This document shows, piece by piece, positions 1 to 8,230 of a stretch of 17,538 nucleotides of DNA (position 1 is its first letter; every line of letters starts with the position of its first letter). This stretch comes from Burkholderiales bacterium (lineage in GTDB: Bacteria; Pseudomonadota; Gammaproteobacteria; Burkholderiales; SG8-41). The notes under the pieces were generated by a model. That model made no database searches and was not told the DNA's origin. It was given only the letters and a program-made list of their open reading frames with translations. The stretch lies in NCBI GenBank assembly GCA_019746155.1, contig JAIESJ010000134.1, positions 1 to 17,538 of the forward strand, in the 5' to 3' direction. The translations under genes were made by a program, and so were the position numbers.

Positions 1-1765
<1,765 letters not shown>

Positions 1766-1825
1766 GGGGAAGCGTCAGATTTTCCGCGGGAATACCGCGT
1801 TTTTTGCGAGCGCGTAAAGCTTGCT

Positions 1826-1855
1826 ATCTTAGCATGCGAAATGCCTTGCCGTCAC
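1826..1855 (-). promoter_or_regulatory. Candidate gyrA promoter
   Basis: On the minus strand a TAAGAT -10 box (1831-1826), preceded by TGC as an extended -10, lies 18 nt downstream of GTGACG (1855-1850), a partial match to the -35 consensus. It sits about 60 nt upstream of the gyrA start codon. This is a consensus match by eye only. Confidence 0.4.
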
Positions 1856-1916
1856 CGCAATAAAGTGCCTCATTCGTACCTCAGGCTCGTCCCGGAAAAC
1901 CAAAAAACCGTTGGCT

Positions 1917-1946
1917 TTGAGAAGGCTAAGCATTCCGTGCTAATAT
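1917..1946 (+). promoter_or_regulatory. Candidate sigma-70 promoter of the first OmpA-like gene
   Basis: TTGAGA (1917-1922) is separated by 18 nt from TAATAT (1941-1946), which is preceded by TGC, giving an extended -10. A transcript would start near 1953 and carry a leader of about 90 nt. A GGAG Shine-Dalgarno (2031-2034) precedes the ATG at 2043. Confidence 0.5.
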
Positions 1947-2042
1947 TCGCAAAACAACCATCGCGTGATGAGTGCGGCGCAGCATTCAGGGGGCATCACT
2001 CGATCCGGAAATTTTATTTGCATGTTGCATGGAGATGACATC

Positions 2043-2743
2043 ATGACCTTACCCTTACGGCTTATCACATTGTTTGCCAGTATCGCAATCGCAACACTGG
2101 CGCTACCCGCCACCGCCTTCGCCCAGGACGCCAAGAACCAGGGCTATCTGGTGGACAGCCAGGGCCAGAATGCAATCGTGAAAGCCGCCGGTGCCGGCGT
2201 GTGCGTGCGCACCAGTGACTGGACGCCAGCGCGCGCGGTGGCCGAGTGCGACCCTGACTTGGTCAAAAAACCCGAACCGGCACCCAAGGTGGTTGCTCCC
2301 CCCCTCCTCCGCCTCCCGCAAAACCGGCGCCCAAGAAAGAGCCGGCCAAGCTGCTGCCGCAGAAAATCAACTTCTCGGGCGACGCGCTGTTCGATTTCGA
2401 CAAGGCCGTGCTCAGGCCCGAAGGCAAGGCCATGCTCGATGACTTGGCGCGCGTGCTGCAGGGCGCCAAGTACGAAGTCATTCTGGCCATCGGCCATACC
2501 GATCGCATCGGCACCCAAGCCTACAACCAGAAGCTCTCGGTGCGCCGCGCCGAAGCGGTAAAAAAATACCTGGTGGATAAAGGCATCGAACCCAACCGCA
2601 TCTACGCCGAGGGCAAGGGTGAAACCCAGCCCGTCACCAAGCCCGGCGATTGCAAGGGCAAGCGCGGCAAGGCGTTGATTGCCTGCCTGCAGCCCGACCG
2701 CCGCGTGGATGTCGAAGTCACCGGCACCAAAGAAGTGAAATAA
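2043..2743 (+). pseudogene. OmpA-family outer membrane protein, frameshifted at a C7 tract
   Basis: The N-terminal frame encodes a signal peptide (MTLPLRLITLFASIAIATLA, then a likely cleavage after ATAFA) and a short conserved region with GVCVRTSDWTPARAVAECDP. It then enters a proline-rich linker and loses frame at seven C residues (2298-2304). One extra C would give VAPPPPPPPAK and join the downstream frame, which carries a complete OmpA_C peptidoglycan-binding domain: FDFDKAVL, GHTDRIGTQAYNQKLSVRRA and CLQPDRRVDVEV. The restored protein would be 233 aa. These proteins sit in the outer membrane or periplasm and bind diaminopimelate in peptidoglycan. The paired cysteines near the C-terminus (GDCKG and IACLQ) are typical. 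As written the gene is broken. A sequencing or assembly error in the homopolymer, true inactivation, and a switchable tract are all possible. The intact paralogue follows at 2975. Confidence 0.85.
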
Positions 2744-2769
2744 AGCGGCAATTCAGGTTCCACAATTTG

Positions 2770-2801
2770 AAACGCCCCGCAGAAGCGGGGCGTTTCATTT
2801 T
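2770..2801 (+). terminator. Intrinsic terminator after the first OmpA-like gene
   Basis: An 11-bp perfect stem, AAACGCCCCGC (2770-2780) with GCGGGGCGTTT (2785-2795), closes an AGAA loop and is followed by TCATTTT. It lies 27 nt after the stop codon. Confidence 0.9.
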
Positions 2802-2841
2802 AGCAACAACCGGCTCTGCCTTTTTCCTCAAAACCATGTTA

Positions 2842-2870
2842 TGATTTCAGCATAGTTTGCTTTGAAATCA
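2842..2870. promoter_or_regulatory. 8-bp inverted repeat upstream of the second OmpA-like gene
   Basis: TGATTTCA (2842-2849) and TGAAATCA (2863-2870) are perfect inverted copies separated by 13 nt. They lie in the only AT-rich stretch between the terminator at 2770-2801 and the start at 2975. They could be an operator or a leader hairpin. No convincing sigma-70 promoter with standard spacing was found here; TTGCTT (2857-2862) with TATTAA (2880-2885) is the best weak pair. Confidence 0.3.
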
Positions 2871-2974
2871 CGGTTGTGATATTAAGTAAACTTCGGGGAG
2901 ATTGAATTTTTTCCAGGTTCACCGGCACTGAGGCGGGACCCTAACTTCTTCGCAAAACAGGAGGATCAAAAATC

Positions 2975-3727
2975 ATGAGTTCAGCACTACGGAATATTCT
3001 CGCGAGCGTTGCAGCTGCAGCCGCGTTTCTGCCCGCGGCGGCATCGGCGCAAGATGCGAAAAATCAAGGGTACCTCACGGCCCAGGATGGCATCGTCAAG
3101 GCCGCCGGCGCGGGGGTTTGCGTACGCACCAGCGACTGGACGCCGGCGCGTGCCGTTGCGGAATGCGATCCGGATCTGGTGAAAAAACCCGCTCCTCCCG
3201 CGCCCAAGGCAGCTCCAGCACCGAAGCCGGAGCCTAAGCCCGAAGCCAAGCCCAAGCCGACGAAGCCGACGATGATCAACGTCGAGGAAAAAATCGAGCT
3301 GCAGGGCATGCCGTTCGGCAAGGCCGAAATGACCGCCGACAACAAGGCGGAACTCGATAAATTCCTCGCCACCCTGGACAAGGCCACCAAGGCCCGCAAG
3401 GAAGTGAAAATCGGCGCAGTGGTCGTGACCGGGCATACCGACCGCATCGGCAGCCTCAAGTACAACATGAAGCTGTCCGAGAAGCGCGCAGTGGTGGTCA
3501 AGGACTACATCGTCAGCAAGGGCGTCGACCAGAAACTGATCTTCTGGGAAGGCAAAGGTCCGAAACAGCCGATCCCGGTCACCAAGTTCTGCGACAACAA
3601 GATGAAGCGCAAGCAACTGATCGAGTGTCTGGCGCCGAACCGTCGCGTGACCGTGGAAGTCGTCGGCCGCGCCGAGTCGTTGGCCAAGCCGAAACCCGCG
3701 GCCAAAAAGCCGGCCGGCAAGAAGTAA
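2975..3727 (+). CDS. OmpA-family outer membrane protein (intact paralogue)
   Basis: This 250-aa protein has a signal peptide (cleavage likely after AASA) and the same conserved N-terminal block as its upstream neighbour (DAKNQGYL, GVCVRTSDWTPARAVAECDP, DLVKKP). A Pro/Lys-rich linker follows (about residues 70-98), then an OmpA_C peptidoglycan-binding domain (about 105-230) with VVTGHTDRIGSLKYNMKLSE and CLAPNRRVTVEV. The C-terminal tail is Lys/Pro/Ala-rich. The two cysteines (KFCDN and IECLA) are those usually disulfide-linked in OmpA_C domains. It probably tethers the outer membrane to peptidoglycan. No eight-stranded barrel domain is visible, since the region before the OmpA_C domain is far too short. 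The Shine-Dalgarno CAGGAGG lies at 2959-2965, 9 nt before the ATG, and its own terminator follows. Gene order and sequence indicate a tandem duplication with the gene at 2043. Confidence 0.93.
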   Translation: MSSALRNILASVAAAAAFLPAAASAQDAKNQGYLTAQDGIVKAAGAGVCVRTSDWTPARAVAECDPDLVKKPAPPAPKAAPAPKPEPKPEAKPKPTKPTMINVEEKIELQGMPFGKAEMTADNKAELDKFLATLDKATKARKEVKIGAVVVTGHTDRIGSLKYNMKLSEKRAVVVKDYIVSKGVDQKLIFWEGKGPKQPIPVTKFCDNKMKRKQLIECLAPNRRVTVEVVGRAESLAKPKPAAKKPAGKK

Positions 3728-3745
3728 CACCAAGCAGTCTCACAC

Positions 3746-3773
3746 AAGCCCTGCCTAGGCAGGGCTTTTTTTT
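3746..3773 (+). terminator. Intrinsic terminator after the second OmpA-like gene
   Basis: AGCCCTGCC (3747-3755) pairs with GGCAGGGCT (3758-3766), followed directly by a run of T residues. The 2-nt TA centre means the real loop is formed by opening the inner pairs. It lies between the OmpA gene and the deaminase gene, so the latter needs its own promoter or read-through. Confidence 0.85.
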
Positions 3774-3786
3774 CAACTGCATTCCG

Positions 3787-5121
3787 ATGCCGGAACATCC
3801 GCAGGCCGTTGATTGCATTATCGATGCACGCTGGGTCATCCCGGTCGATCCTGCCGCGACCGTGCTCGATCATCATTCGGTGATCGTCATCCGGGGCTGC
3901 ATTGCCGATGTCCTCCCCACCGAGCAGGTCCGGTCACGCTACCAGACAAAGCAGCACGTGGCGCTCGCCGGGCATGCGCTGATCCCCGGCCTTGTCAACC
4001 TCCACACTCACGCCGCGATGACGCTGATGCGCGGGTTGGCGGACGACCGGGCCCTCATGGACTGGCTCAACAAGCATATCTGGCCGGTTGAAACGCGGCT
4101 GGTGTCACATGAATTCGTGTACGACGGGACGTTGCTGGCCTGCGCCGAAATGCTGCGCGGCGGCGTGACCTGCTTCAATGACATGTACTTCTTCCCCGAG
4201 TCGGCGGCACAGGCGGCGCTCCATGCCCATATGCGTGCGGCCATCGGCATGATCGTCATTGAATTCCCATCGCCGTACGCCACGGACACGATGGACTATC
4301 TCGACAAGGGCATCGCCATGCGCGACCGTCTGCGCGAAGAGCCGTTGCTGTCGTTCTGCATCGCCCCGCACGCGCCGTTCACGGTCAGCGATGCCGCCTT
4401 CGAGCGGGTGGCGGTCTATGCCGGCGAACTCGATGTTCCGGTCCATATTCACCTGCACGAAACCGCCGACGAGATCCGGGACAGTCTCGCGACGCACAAG
4501 CTGCGCCCCATCCGCCGCCTGCAGAAACTGGGCTTGCTGGGCCCCGGTCTGATTGCAGTTCACGCCGTGCATCTCGATGAAGACGAGATTGCGTTGCTCA
4601 GCGAGCAGGGCTGCCATGTCGCACATTGCCCGTCATCCAACCTCAAACTCGCCAGCGGGATCGCACCGGTCGCACAGCTCCGGCGCGGCGGCGTCAATGT
4701 GGGCCTGGGGACGGACGGCGCCGCCAGCAACAACCGCCTCGATATTTTCTCCGAAATGCGCCTGGCTGCGCTGCTGGCCAAGGGTGCCGGCGGCGATCCC
4801 ACCGTCCTGCCCGCGCACACCGTGCTGGAAATGGCTACCCTCAACGCGGCACGTGCGCTGGGCCTGGAGGCCCGCATCGGTTCGCTGACCCGGGGCAAGT
4901 GCGCCGACATGACGGCGGTGAACCTCGCGGCGCCGGAGCTGTCTCCGTGTTATGACCCGCTGTCGCACCTCGTGTATGCCGCCGGCCGCGAACACGTAAG
5001 CCATGTCTGGGTAAACGGCGAGCTTCTGGTACGTGACGGCAGGCTGACCCAGCTTGACGCGCAGGAACTGGCCACAAAAGCTTCCTACTGGAAAGAAAAG
5101 ATCAAAAGCCAGGGCAAATGA
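3787..5121 (+). CDS. mtaD: TRZ/ATZ-family amidohydrolase, probable 5'-methylthioadenosine/S-adenosylhomocysteine deaminase
   Basis: The protein (444 aa from this start) is a cytosolic metal-dependent deaminase of the amidohydrolase superfamily. Such enzymes deaminate methylthioadenosine or S-adenosylhomocysteine to the inosine forms. Visible motifs are the metal-binding HTH at 73-75 within NLHTHAAMTLMRG, APHAPF (193-198), HIHLHE (220-225), VHAVHLDEDEI (258-268), HCPSSNLKLASGI (280-292) and the metal-ligand Asp in GLGTDGAASNN (307-316). The frame is open further upstream (to 3625), but that part overlaps the preceding gene and terminator. MPEHPQAVDCIIDARWVIPV matches the usual family N-terminus, so 3787 is chosen although no clear Shine-Dalgarno is seen. 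Its stop overlaps the ubiG start (ATGA). That coupling fits a shared role: ubiG uses S-adenosylmethionine and produces S-adenosylhomocysteine. Exact substrate cannot be fixed from sequence; guanine or chlorotriazine relatives are less likely. Confidence 0.85.
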   Translation: MPEHPQAVDCIIDARWVIPVDPAATVLDHHSVIVIRGCIADVLPTEQVRSRYQTKQHVALAGHALIPGLVNLHTHAAMTLMRGLADDRALMDWLNKHIWPVETRLVSHEFVYDGTLLACAEMLRGGVTCFNDMYFFPESAAQAALHAHMRAAIGMIVIEFPSPYATDTMDYLDKGIAMRDRLREEPLLSFCIAPHAPFTVSDAAFERVAVYAGELDVPVHIHLHETADEIRDSLATHKLRPIRRLQKLGLLGPGLIAVHAVHLDEDEIALLSEQGCHVAHCPSSNLKLASGIAPVAQLRRGGVNVGLGTDGAASNNRLDIFSEMRLAALLAKGAGGDPTVLPAHTVLEMATLNAARALGLEARIGSLTRGKCADMTAVNLAAPELSPCYDPLSHLVYAAGREHVSHVWVNGELLVRDGRLTQLDAQELATKASYWKEKIKSQGK

Positions 5122-5813
5122 TTAACGTTGATCCCATAGAAATCGAAAAATTCAGCCAGCTTGCGCACCGCTGGTGGGATCCCGGCAGCGAATTCAAGCC
5201 GCTGCACGAGATCAACCCGCTGCGGCTCGACCATATCGACCGCATCGCGGGCCTGAGCGGCAAAACCGTGCTCGATGTCGGCTGCGGCGGCGGCATTCTC
5301 GCCGAGAGCATGGCGGCGCGCGGCGCGCAGGTCACCGGCATCGACCTCGCGGAAAAACCGCTCAAGGTCGCGCAACTGCATCTGCTCGAATCGGGCCAGC
5401 ACGTCGACTACCGCATGATTTCAGCGGAGAAACTGGCGCAGGAAGCGGCCGGGAGCTTCGACGTCGTCACCTGCATGGAAATGCTGGAACACGTACCCGA
5501 CCCGGCCGCGACGGTGCAGGCCTGCGCCGCACTCGTGAAGCCCGGCGGCCATGTGTTTTTCGCCACCCTCAACCGCAACCCGAAATCGTACCTGTTCGCG
5601 ATCATCGGCGCCGAGTATGTGCTGGGGCTGCTGCCGCGCGGCACCCACGACTACGCAAAATTCATCAAGCCTTCGGAACTGGCGACAATGTGCCGCAACG
5701 CGGCATTGAATGTCGCCGGGATTACCGGGATGACCTACGATCCGTTCTCGAAAACCTACGCTTTAGGTAATGATACGGACGTGAACTACATTCTTCATGC
5801 CGAGAAAGCGTAA
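5118..5813 (+). CDS. ubiG: Ubiquinone biosynthesis O-methyltransferase
   Basis: UbiG performs both O-methylations in ubiquinone synthesis (polyprenyl-dihydroxybenzoate type and demethylubiquinol) using S-adenosylmethionine, at the membrane surface. The 231-aa length is normal. The family N-terminus is clear (EIEKFSQLAHRWWDP, FKPLHEINPLRL). The SAM-binding motif I VLDVGCGGGI occupies 51-60, followed by GIDLAEKPL, the post-motif EMLEHVPDP, the FFATLNRNPKSY block and the membrane-associated segment IIGAEYVLGLLPRGTHDY, all typical of UbiG. It starts within the stop of the deaminase gene (4-nt overlap), so translation is probably coupled. A short intergenic repeat follows before the phosphatase. 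Confidence 0.97.
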   Translation: MINVDPIEIEKFSQLAHRWWDPGSEFKPLHEINPLRLDHIDRIAGLSGKTVLDVGCGGGILAESMAARGAQVTGIDLAEKPLKVAQLHLLESGQHVDYRMISAEKLAQEAAGSFDVVTCMEMLEHVPDPAATVQACAALVKPGGHVFFATLNRNPKSYLFAIIGAEYVLGLLPRGTHDYAKFIKPSELATMCRNAALNVAGITGMTYDPFSKTYALGNDTDVNYILHAEKA

Positions 5814-5823
5814 ATGGTAAACG

Positions 5824-5937
5824 GTGAATCGTGAATAGTTTTAAAACCGGCCGCTCAAACACCATTCACGATTTATTCTCCACAATACCCGTTCTTTTTA
5901 ACACCCCCTTGAGGGGTGCTTGACGGGCACGATTCAC
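5824..5937. repeat. Short GTGAATCGTGAAT-type intergenic repeats
   Basis: The ubiG-gph gap carries GTGAATCGTGAAT (from 5824), its partial inverted copy ATTCACGATT, and a second inverted copy CACGATTCAC (5928-5937) overlapping the start of the phosphatase region. The copies could pair in alternative ways. They look like a small dispersed intergenic motif, but copy number cannot be judged from one window. Confidence 0.4.
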
Positions 5938-5949
5938 TACCCACGCATC

Positions 5950-6597
5950 ATGATCAAGGCTGTTCTTTTCGATCTCGACGGCACGTTTGCCGATACCGCG
6001 CCCGACCTGGGTTACGCGCTGAACCTCATGCGTCAGGCGCGGAATCTCGCGCCGGTGCCGATCGAGGTCACGCGAGCGGTCACCTCGCTGGGCGCGCGCG
6101 GGCTGCTGGGCGCAGGCTTCGACATCACGCCCGATCATCCGGACTACCCATCAATGCGCGAAGAATTTCTGATGCTTTATGAACAGAATCTGTGCCGTCA
6201 CACGCGGCTCTTTCCGGGCATGCCTGAATTGCTCGACGCGCTCGAAGCTCGCGGCCTCAAATGGGGCATCGTCACCAACAAAGCCGAACGCTTTGCCAAA
6301 CCGCTGCTCGATCTGCTGCATCCCGGCAGCCGCGCCGCTTGTGTAATCGGCGGCGACACGACCGGCAAGCTCAAGCCGCATCCCGCTTCGCTGCTGGCGG
6401 CAAGCCGCGTGATCGGGATTGCCCCCGCAGCCTGCGTTTACGTCGGCGACGACCAGCGCGATATCGACGCCGGGCGCGCCGCCGGCATGAAGACGGTCGC
6501 GGTCAAATACGGCTATCTGAACGGCAGTGTTCCGGAGAGCTGGGGAGCGGGTGCCGTGATCGAACGGCCCTGCGAATTACTGCAGCATCTCGAATAG
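5950..6597 (+). CDS. gph: Phosphoglycolate phosphatase (HAD superfamily)
   Basis: The enzyme hydrolyses 2-phosphoglycolate, formed by Rubisco oxygenation or DNA 3'-end repair, to glycolate. The protein is 215 aa from the ATG at 5950, close to the family's usual 220-230. HAD motif I is FDLDGT with nucleophile Asp8 and acid Asp10, motif II is VTNK (108-111), motif III is the lysine in KPHP (142), and motif IV is VGDDQRD with Asp167/168. The helical cap lies between about residues 15 and 85. The frame extends to a TTG at 5920, but that adds residues that do not match the family, whereas MIKAVLFDLDGT is the classic start. No clear Shine-Dalgarno is visible. The ubiG-gph order is common in proteobacteria. 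Related HAD phosphatases (MupP-type) act on other substrates, so the substrate is less certain than the fold. Confidence 0.88.
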   Translation: MIKAVLFDLDGTFADTAPDLGYALNLMRQARNLAPVPIEVTRAVTSLGARGLLGAGFDITPDHPDYPSMREEFLMLYEQNLCRHTRLFPGMPELLDALEARGLKWGIVTNKAERFAKPLLDLLHPGSRAACVIGGDTTGKLKPHPASLLAASRVIGIAPAACVYVGDDQRDIDAGRAAGMKTVAVKYGYLNGSVPESWGAGAVIERPCELLQHLE

Positions 6598-6660
6598 CCC
6601 GCTGCCGCCCGGTTCGGGCTGACCGGCTCGATTGACTTGAATTCCCTGTCCCCGGCCACA

Positions 6661-6671
6661 TGTGAGATAAT
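6661..6671 (+). promoter_or_regulatory. Candidate ssrA promoter (extended -10)
   Basis: TGAGATAAT (6663-6671) is a TG-extended -10 box. The nearest -35-like hexamers, TTGACT (6632) and TTGAAT (6637), are too far upstream for standard spacing. Transcription near 6678 would give a precursor leader of about 46 nt before the mature 5' end at 6724, to be removed by RNase P. Confidence 0.45.
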
Positions 6672-6723
6672 GTGCGTGCTGCAACACCTCATTTTGCCGG
6701 CAGCAGAACGCTGACAGCTTAAC

Positions 6724-7089
6724 GGGGGCGACTCGGTTTCGACGTGGGTAGCGAAGCAGCGCAGGGCATGCCAAGGTCCAGTCACCTTGTTAAACAGCTG
6801 GAAATCTACACTCGCCAACGACGAGCGTTACGCTCTAGCCGCCTAATACCGGCTGGACTCTGCACCAGTTTGCTCATGGGTTGGGTCGGGTAAAACCGAT
6901 AGCAGAGTCATATACATGAGATCGTGCCATCCAGGGTCACTTTGGACCGGCATTAAATCGAAGGTGACTCGCAAATGACGAGCCTGTCGGCCGGCGCGTC
7001 ACAAGCTAAATTCAAATGACCTGACTAAGCATGTAGTCCTGTCTGTGTAGTGCTTGCGGACGCGGGTTCGATTCCCGCCGCCTCCACCA
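6724..7089 (+). ncRNA. ssrA: Transfer-messenger RNA (tmRNA)
   Basis: tmRNA rescues stalled ribosomes and adds a degradation tag by trans-translation with SmpB. The 5' end GGGGGCG (6724-6730) pairs with the acceptor strand next to the terminal CCTCCACCA (7081-7089). The conserved GACTCGGTTTCGACGTGGG block follows the 5' end. The tag reading frame GCC...GCC (6814-6843) encodes ANDERYALAA and ends at TAA (6844-6846). The T-arm GGTTCGATTCCC and encoded CCA are intact. Length is 366 nt, normal for a one-piece tmRNA. The 3' terminal 25 bases serve as the attachment site of the element that follows, so this end was rebuilt by integration. Confidence 0.97.
7065..7089 (+). repeat. attL: element-proximal copy of the ssrA 3' end
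   Basis: These 25 bases, from the T-arm to the CCA of ssrA, recur without mismatch at 9831-9855. Identity stops at once on both sides (CGCG versus GGAA before, ATCC versus TTTT after). The placement is that of a tyrosine-integrase att core at the 3' end of tmRNA. Confidence 0.93.
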
Positions 7090-7103
7090 ATCCGGGCGGT
7101 CAC

Positions 7104-7192
7104 CCAGACCACCCAAAACCACTCCAAGCCCCGGATTCGTCTGGGGGTTTTTCTTATACGGCCTCCGCTCTCTCTGGTCTAGGGTGGTCTGG
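7104..7192. repeat. 11-bp inverted repeat next to attL
   Basis: CCAGACCACCC (7104-7114) and GGGTGGTCTGG (7182-7192) are perfect inverted copies, with a further TGGTCT at 7174-7180. They flank the terminator hairpin just inside the element. They may be arm-type integrase or excisionase binding sites, which usually flank an att core. Confidence 0.5.
7126..7155 (+). terminator. Intrinsic terminator downstream of ssrA, inside the element
   Basis: CCCCGGA (7129-7135) pairs with TCTGGGG (7140-7146, shared edge with the loop) around a TTCG tetraloop, with one G-U pair, followed by TTTTTCTT. It would terminate ssrA transcription before the element's genes, replacing the native terminator displaced by the insertion. 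Confidence 0.7.
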
Positions 7193-7282
7193 AAAAGGCC
7201 TGATTTGGCCACAGTTTTGTCGCAATTTCGTCACAACATGCCCCTCAACTTTTAAGGGGTATTCCTGCTCGGGCAAGCGGCC

Positions 7283-7609
7283 ATGAAGGGCTTCTCCGGG
7301 CCACCCGCCGATTGCATGGCAACCATCTACGATTACGGCAACGGGCTGGTCGAGGGCTCGTGGCACTCGATCCGGGATGTGGTGCGGCGGCAGCCCAAGG
7401 AAAAGCTGCGCTACTACCATGACTGCTGGCGCAAGGCGTCGCGAAAATATAGCGGCACATTCAACGTAAGCTGGCGGCGTCGGCATGGCGTTTCCGACTC
7501 CGAGAACGCGGTACGCATATGCAACTATCTGTCCAAATACATGAGCAAGCAGGCTTGCACCTGGGGTCGGGGAAGGCTGCGACTCCCTACCCCGCCTCCA
7601 TCCGGATAA
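7283..7609 (+). pseudogene. Truncated replication-protein-like fragment
   Basis: The open frame encodes ATIYDYGNGLVEGSWHSIRD, then a basic segment (RYYHDCWRKASRKYSGTFNV, SWRRRHG) and NAVRICNYLSKYMSKQ. The last motif resembles the Y-x-x-K-Y-[IM]-S-K block of rolling-circle Rep endonucleases of plasmids, inoviruses and related elements. After SKQ the sequence turns into low-complexity translation (TWGRGRLRLPTPPPSG), which looks like out-of-context sequence, so the gene appears cut at about 7560. The N-terminal HUH metal-binding part is also absent; an in-frame stop lies shortly upstream. Family assignment rests on motif recall and is tentative. If right, it is the relic of an autonomously replicating ancestor of the ssrA element. 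Confidence 0.45.
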
Positions 7610-7695
7610 CGGCGCATCCCCTTGCGGCGCTGCAGGACGCGACACCGAGCCGAGCGGGGGACCCACCGAAGACTGCTACGGTGGTTGCAGCGCGA

Positions 7696-7896
7696 CTACG
7701 CTACCTCGAAGTGCATCTGCTTGAGATTGGATTCTGGAACCCGCTTGCCGGCGTCGAGAATCTCCACCCCGACCACCTGATTCTGTTCGTTGAAGTCGAG
7801 TACGATTCCCGGCTTCACTTCCTCGGACTCGACGATTTTGGAATCATCCAGCCGGAAGTAAAGCGCGTCCGATTCTTGGTCAAAATGTACTCTCAT
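7696..7896 (-). CDS. DUF2283 protein, putative antitoxin partner
   Basis: This 66-aa protein (MRVHFDQESDALYFRLDDSK, PGIVLDFNEQNQVVGVEILD) has the compact DUF2283 pattern: a strand with D-x-x-x-D-A-L-Y, an acidic middle, then a hydrophobic V-G-[IV]-E-I-L segment. It begins inside the stop codon of the DUF4258 gene (ATGA at 7893-7896), so the two are translationally coupled. Pairs of DUF4258 and DUF2283 genes are frequent in mobile elements and are annotated as candidate toxin-antitoxin systems. The direct biochemical role is not known to me. There is no sign of truncation. Confidence 0.85.
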   Translation of the reverse strand: MRVHFDQESDALYFRLDDSKIVESEEVKPGIVLDFNEQNQVVGVEILDAGKRVPESNLKQMHFEVA

Positions 7897-8147
7897 AATT
7901 TGCCCCTCAACGTCCGGTCAAAGTAAACCGTCACGATCCTCACAGGCTCCACAGAACTATTATAGACCACTCTAAGCACCCGGTTCCCGTTCTCGGAAAT
8001 CCGGCCTATTGCATGGCGCAAAACGGGATCGTTCGCGCCCTGCTCCATCCGTTCCGGATGAGTCAGAACGCGCTCAACCCAGTCTGGATGGATGCCGCGC
8101 TCGGCCATGACTGTTTGAGCATGTGCACTGAGGGTGAATTTCGCCAT
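7893..8147 (-). CDS. DUF4258 protein, putative toxin partner
   Basis: The 84-aa protein (MAKFTLSAHAQTVMAERGIH, WVERVLTHPE, NRVLRVVYNSS, VRIVTVYFDRTLRGKL) matches DUF4258, a small fold with the H-A-x-x-x-[ML]-x-x-R-G-I N-terminal helix and a C-terminal V-V-Y...I-V-T-x-[YF]-x-D-R sheet. Relatives are grouped with BrnT/RelE-like toxins. It overlaps the DUF2283 gene by 4 nt. An extended -10 (TGCTATACT) ends exactly 6 nt before the ATG and no Shine-Dalgarno is present, so the message is probably leaderless. In most toxin-antitoxin operons the antitoxin is first; here the suspected toxin leads, as in BrnT/BrnA-type arrangements. Toxin activity is inference from family and pairing only. Confidence 0.83.
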   Translation of the reverse strand: MAKFTLSAHAQTVMAERGIHPDWVERVLTHPERMEQGANDPVLRHAIGRISENGNRVLRVVYNSSVEPVRIVTVYFDRTLRGKL

Positions 8148-8153
8148 GCGCGG

Positions 8154-8162
8154 AGTATAGCA
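8154..8162 (-). promoter_or_regulatory. Extended -10 promoter of the DUF4258/DUF2283 pair
   Basis: On the minus strand TGC-TATACT (8162-8154) is a TG-extended -10 box. The -35 region is a poor match. Six bases separate the box from the ATG at 8147, so the start of transcription should fall on the start codon itself. Confidence 0.55.
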
Positions 8163-8183
8163 GCGGTCACGGTGAGGGAGGCA

Positions 8184-8230
8184 GGCGGGCGGCGGATGCG
8201 GGCGCAGCGCGCGCCCGCCGGCGCGCCGCC
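8184..8230. repeat. GC-rich hairpin-forming spacer
   Basis: GGCGGGCG (8184-8191) pairs with CGCCCGCC (8212-8219), and GCGCGCC/GGCGGC tracts around it allow further pairing to 8230. It separates the minus-strand DUF4258 pair from the plus-strand genes and stands next to an AT-rich block (TTTAAATTCATATG). It may be a structural insulator or a decayed replication-origin element. Confidence 0.4.

Noticed and set aside
2298..2304. Programmed -1 ribosomal frameshift in the OmpA-like gene
   Set aside because: In the reading phase present, the P- and A-site codons do not re-pair well after a -1 slip, and no stimulatory structure is obvious. Homopolymer length change or transcriptional slippage is simpler.
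3625..3786. N-terminal extension of the deaminase
   Set aside because: It overlaps the OmpA gene and its terminator, and the family N-terminus begins at the ATG at 3787.
7012..7212. Minus-strand peptide containing WWRRRESNPRP
   Set aside because: This is the well-known false protein from translating the reverse complement of a tRNA/tmRNA 3' end; the same appears at 9787-10245 through attR.
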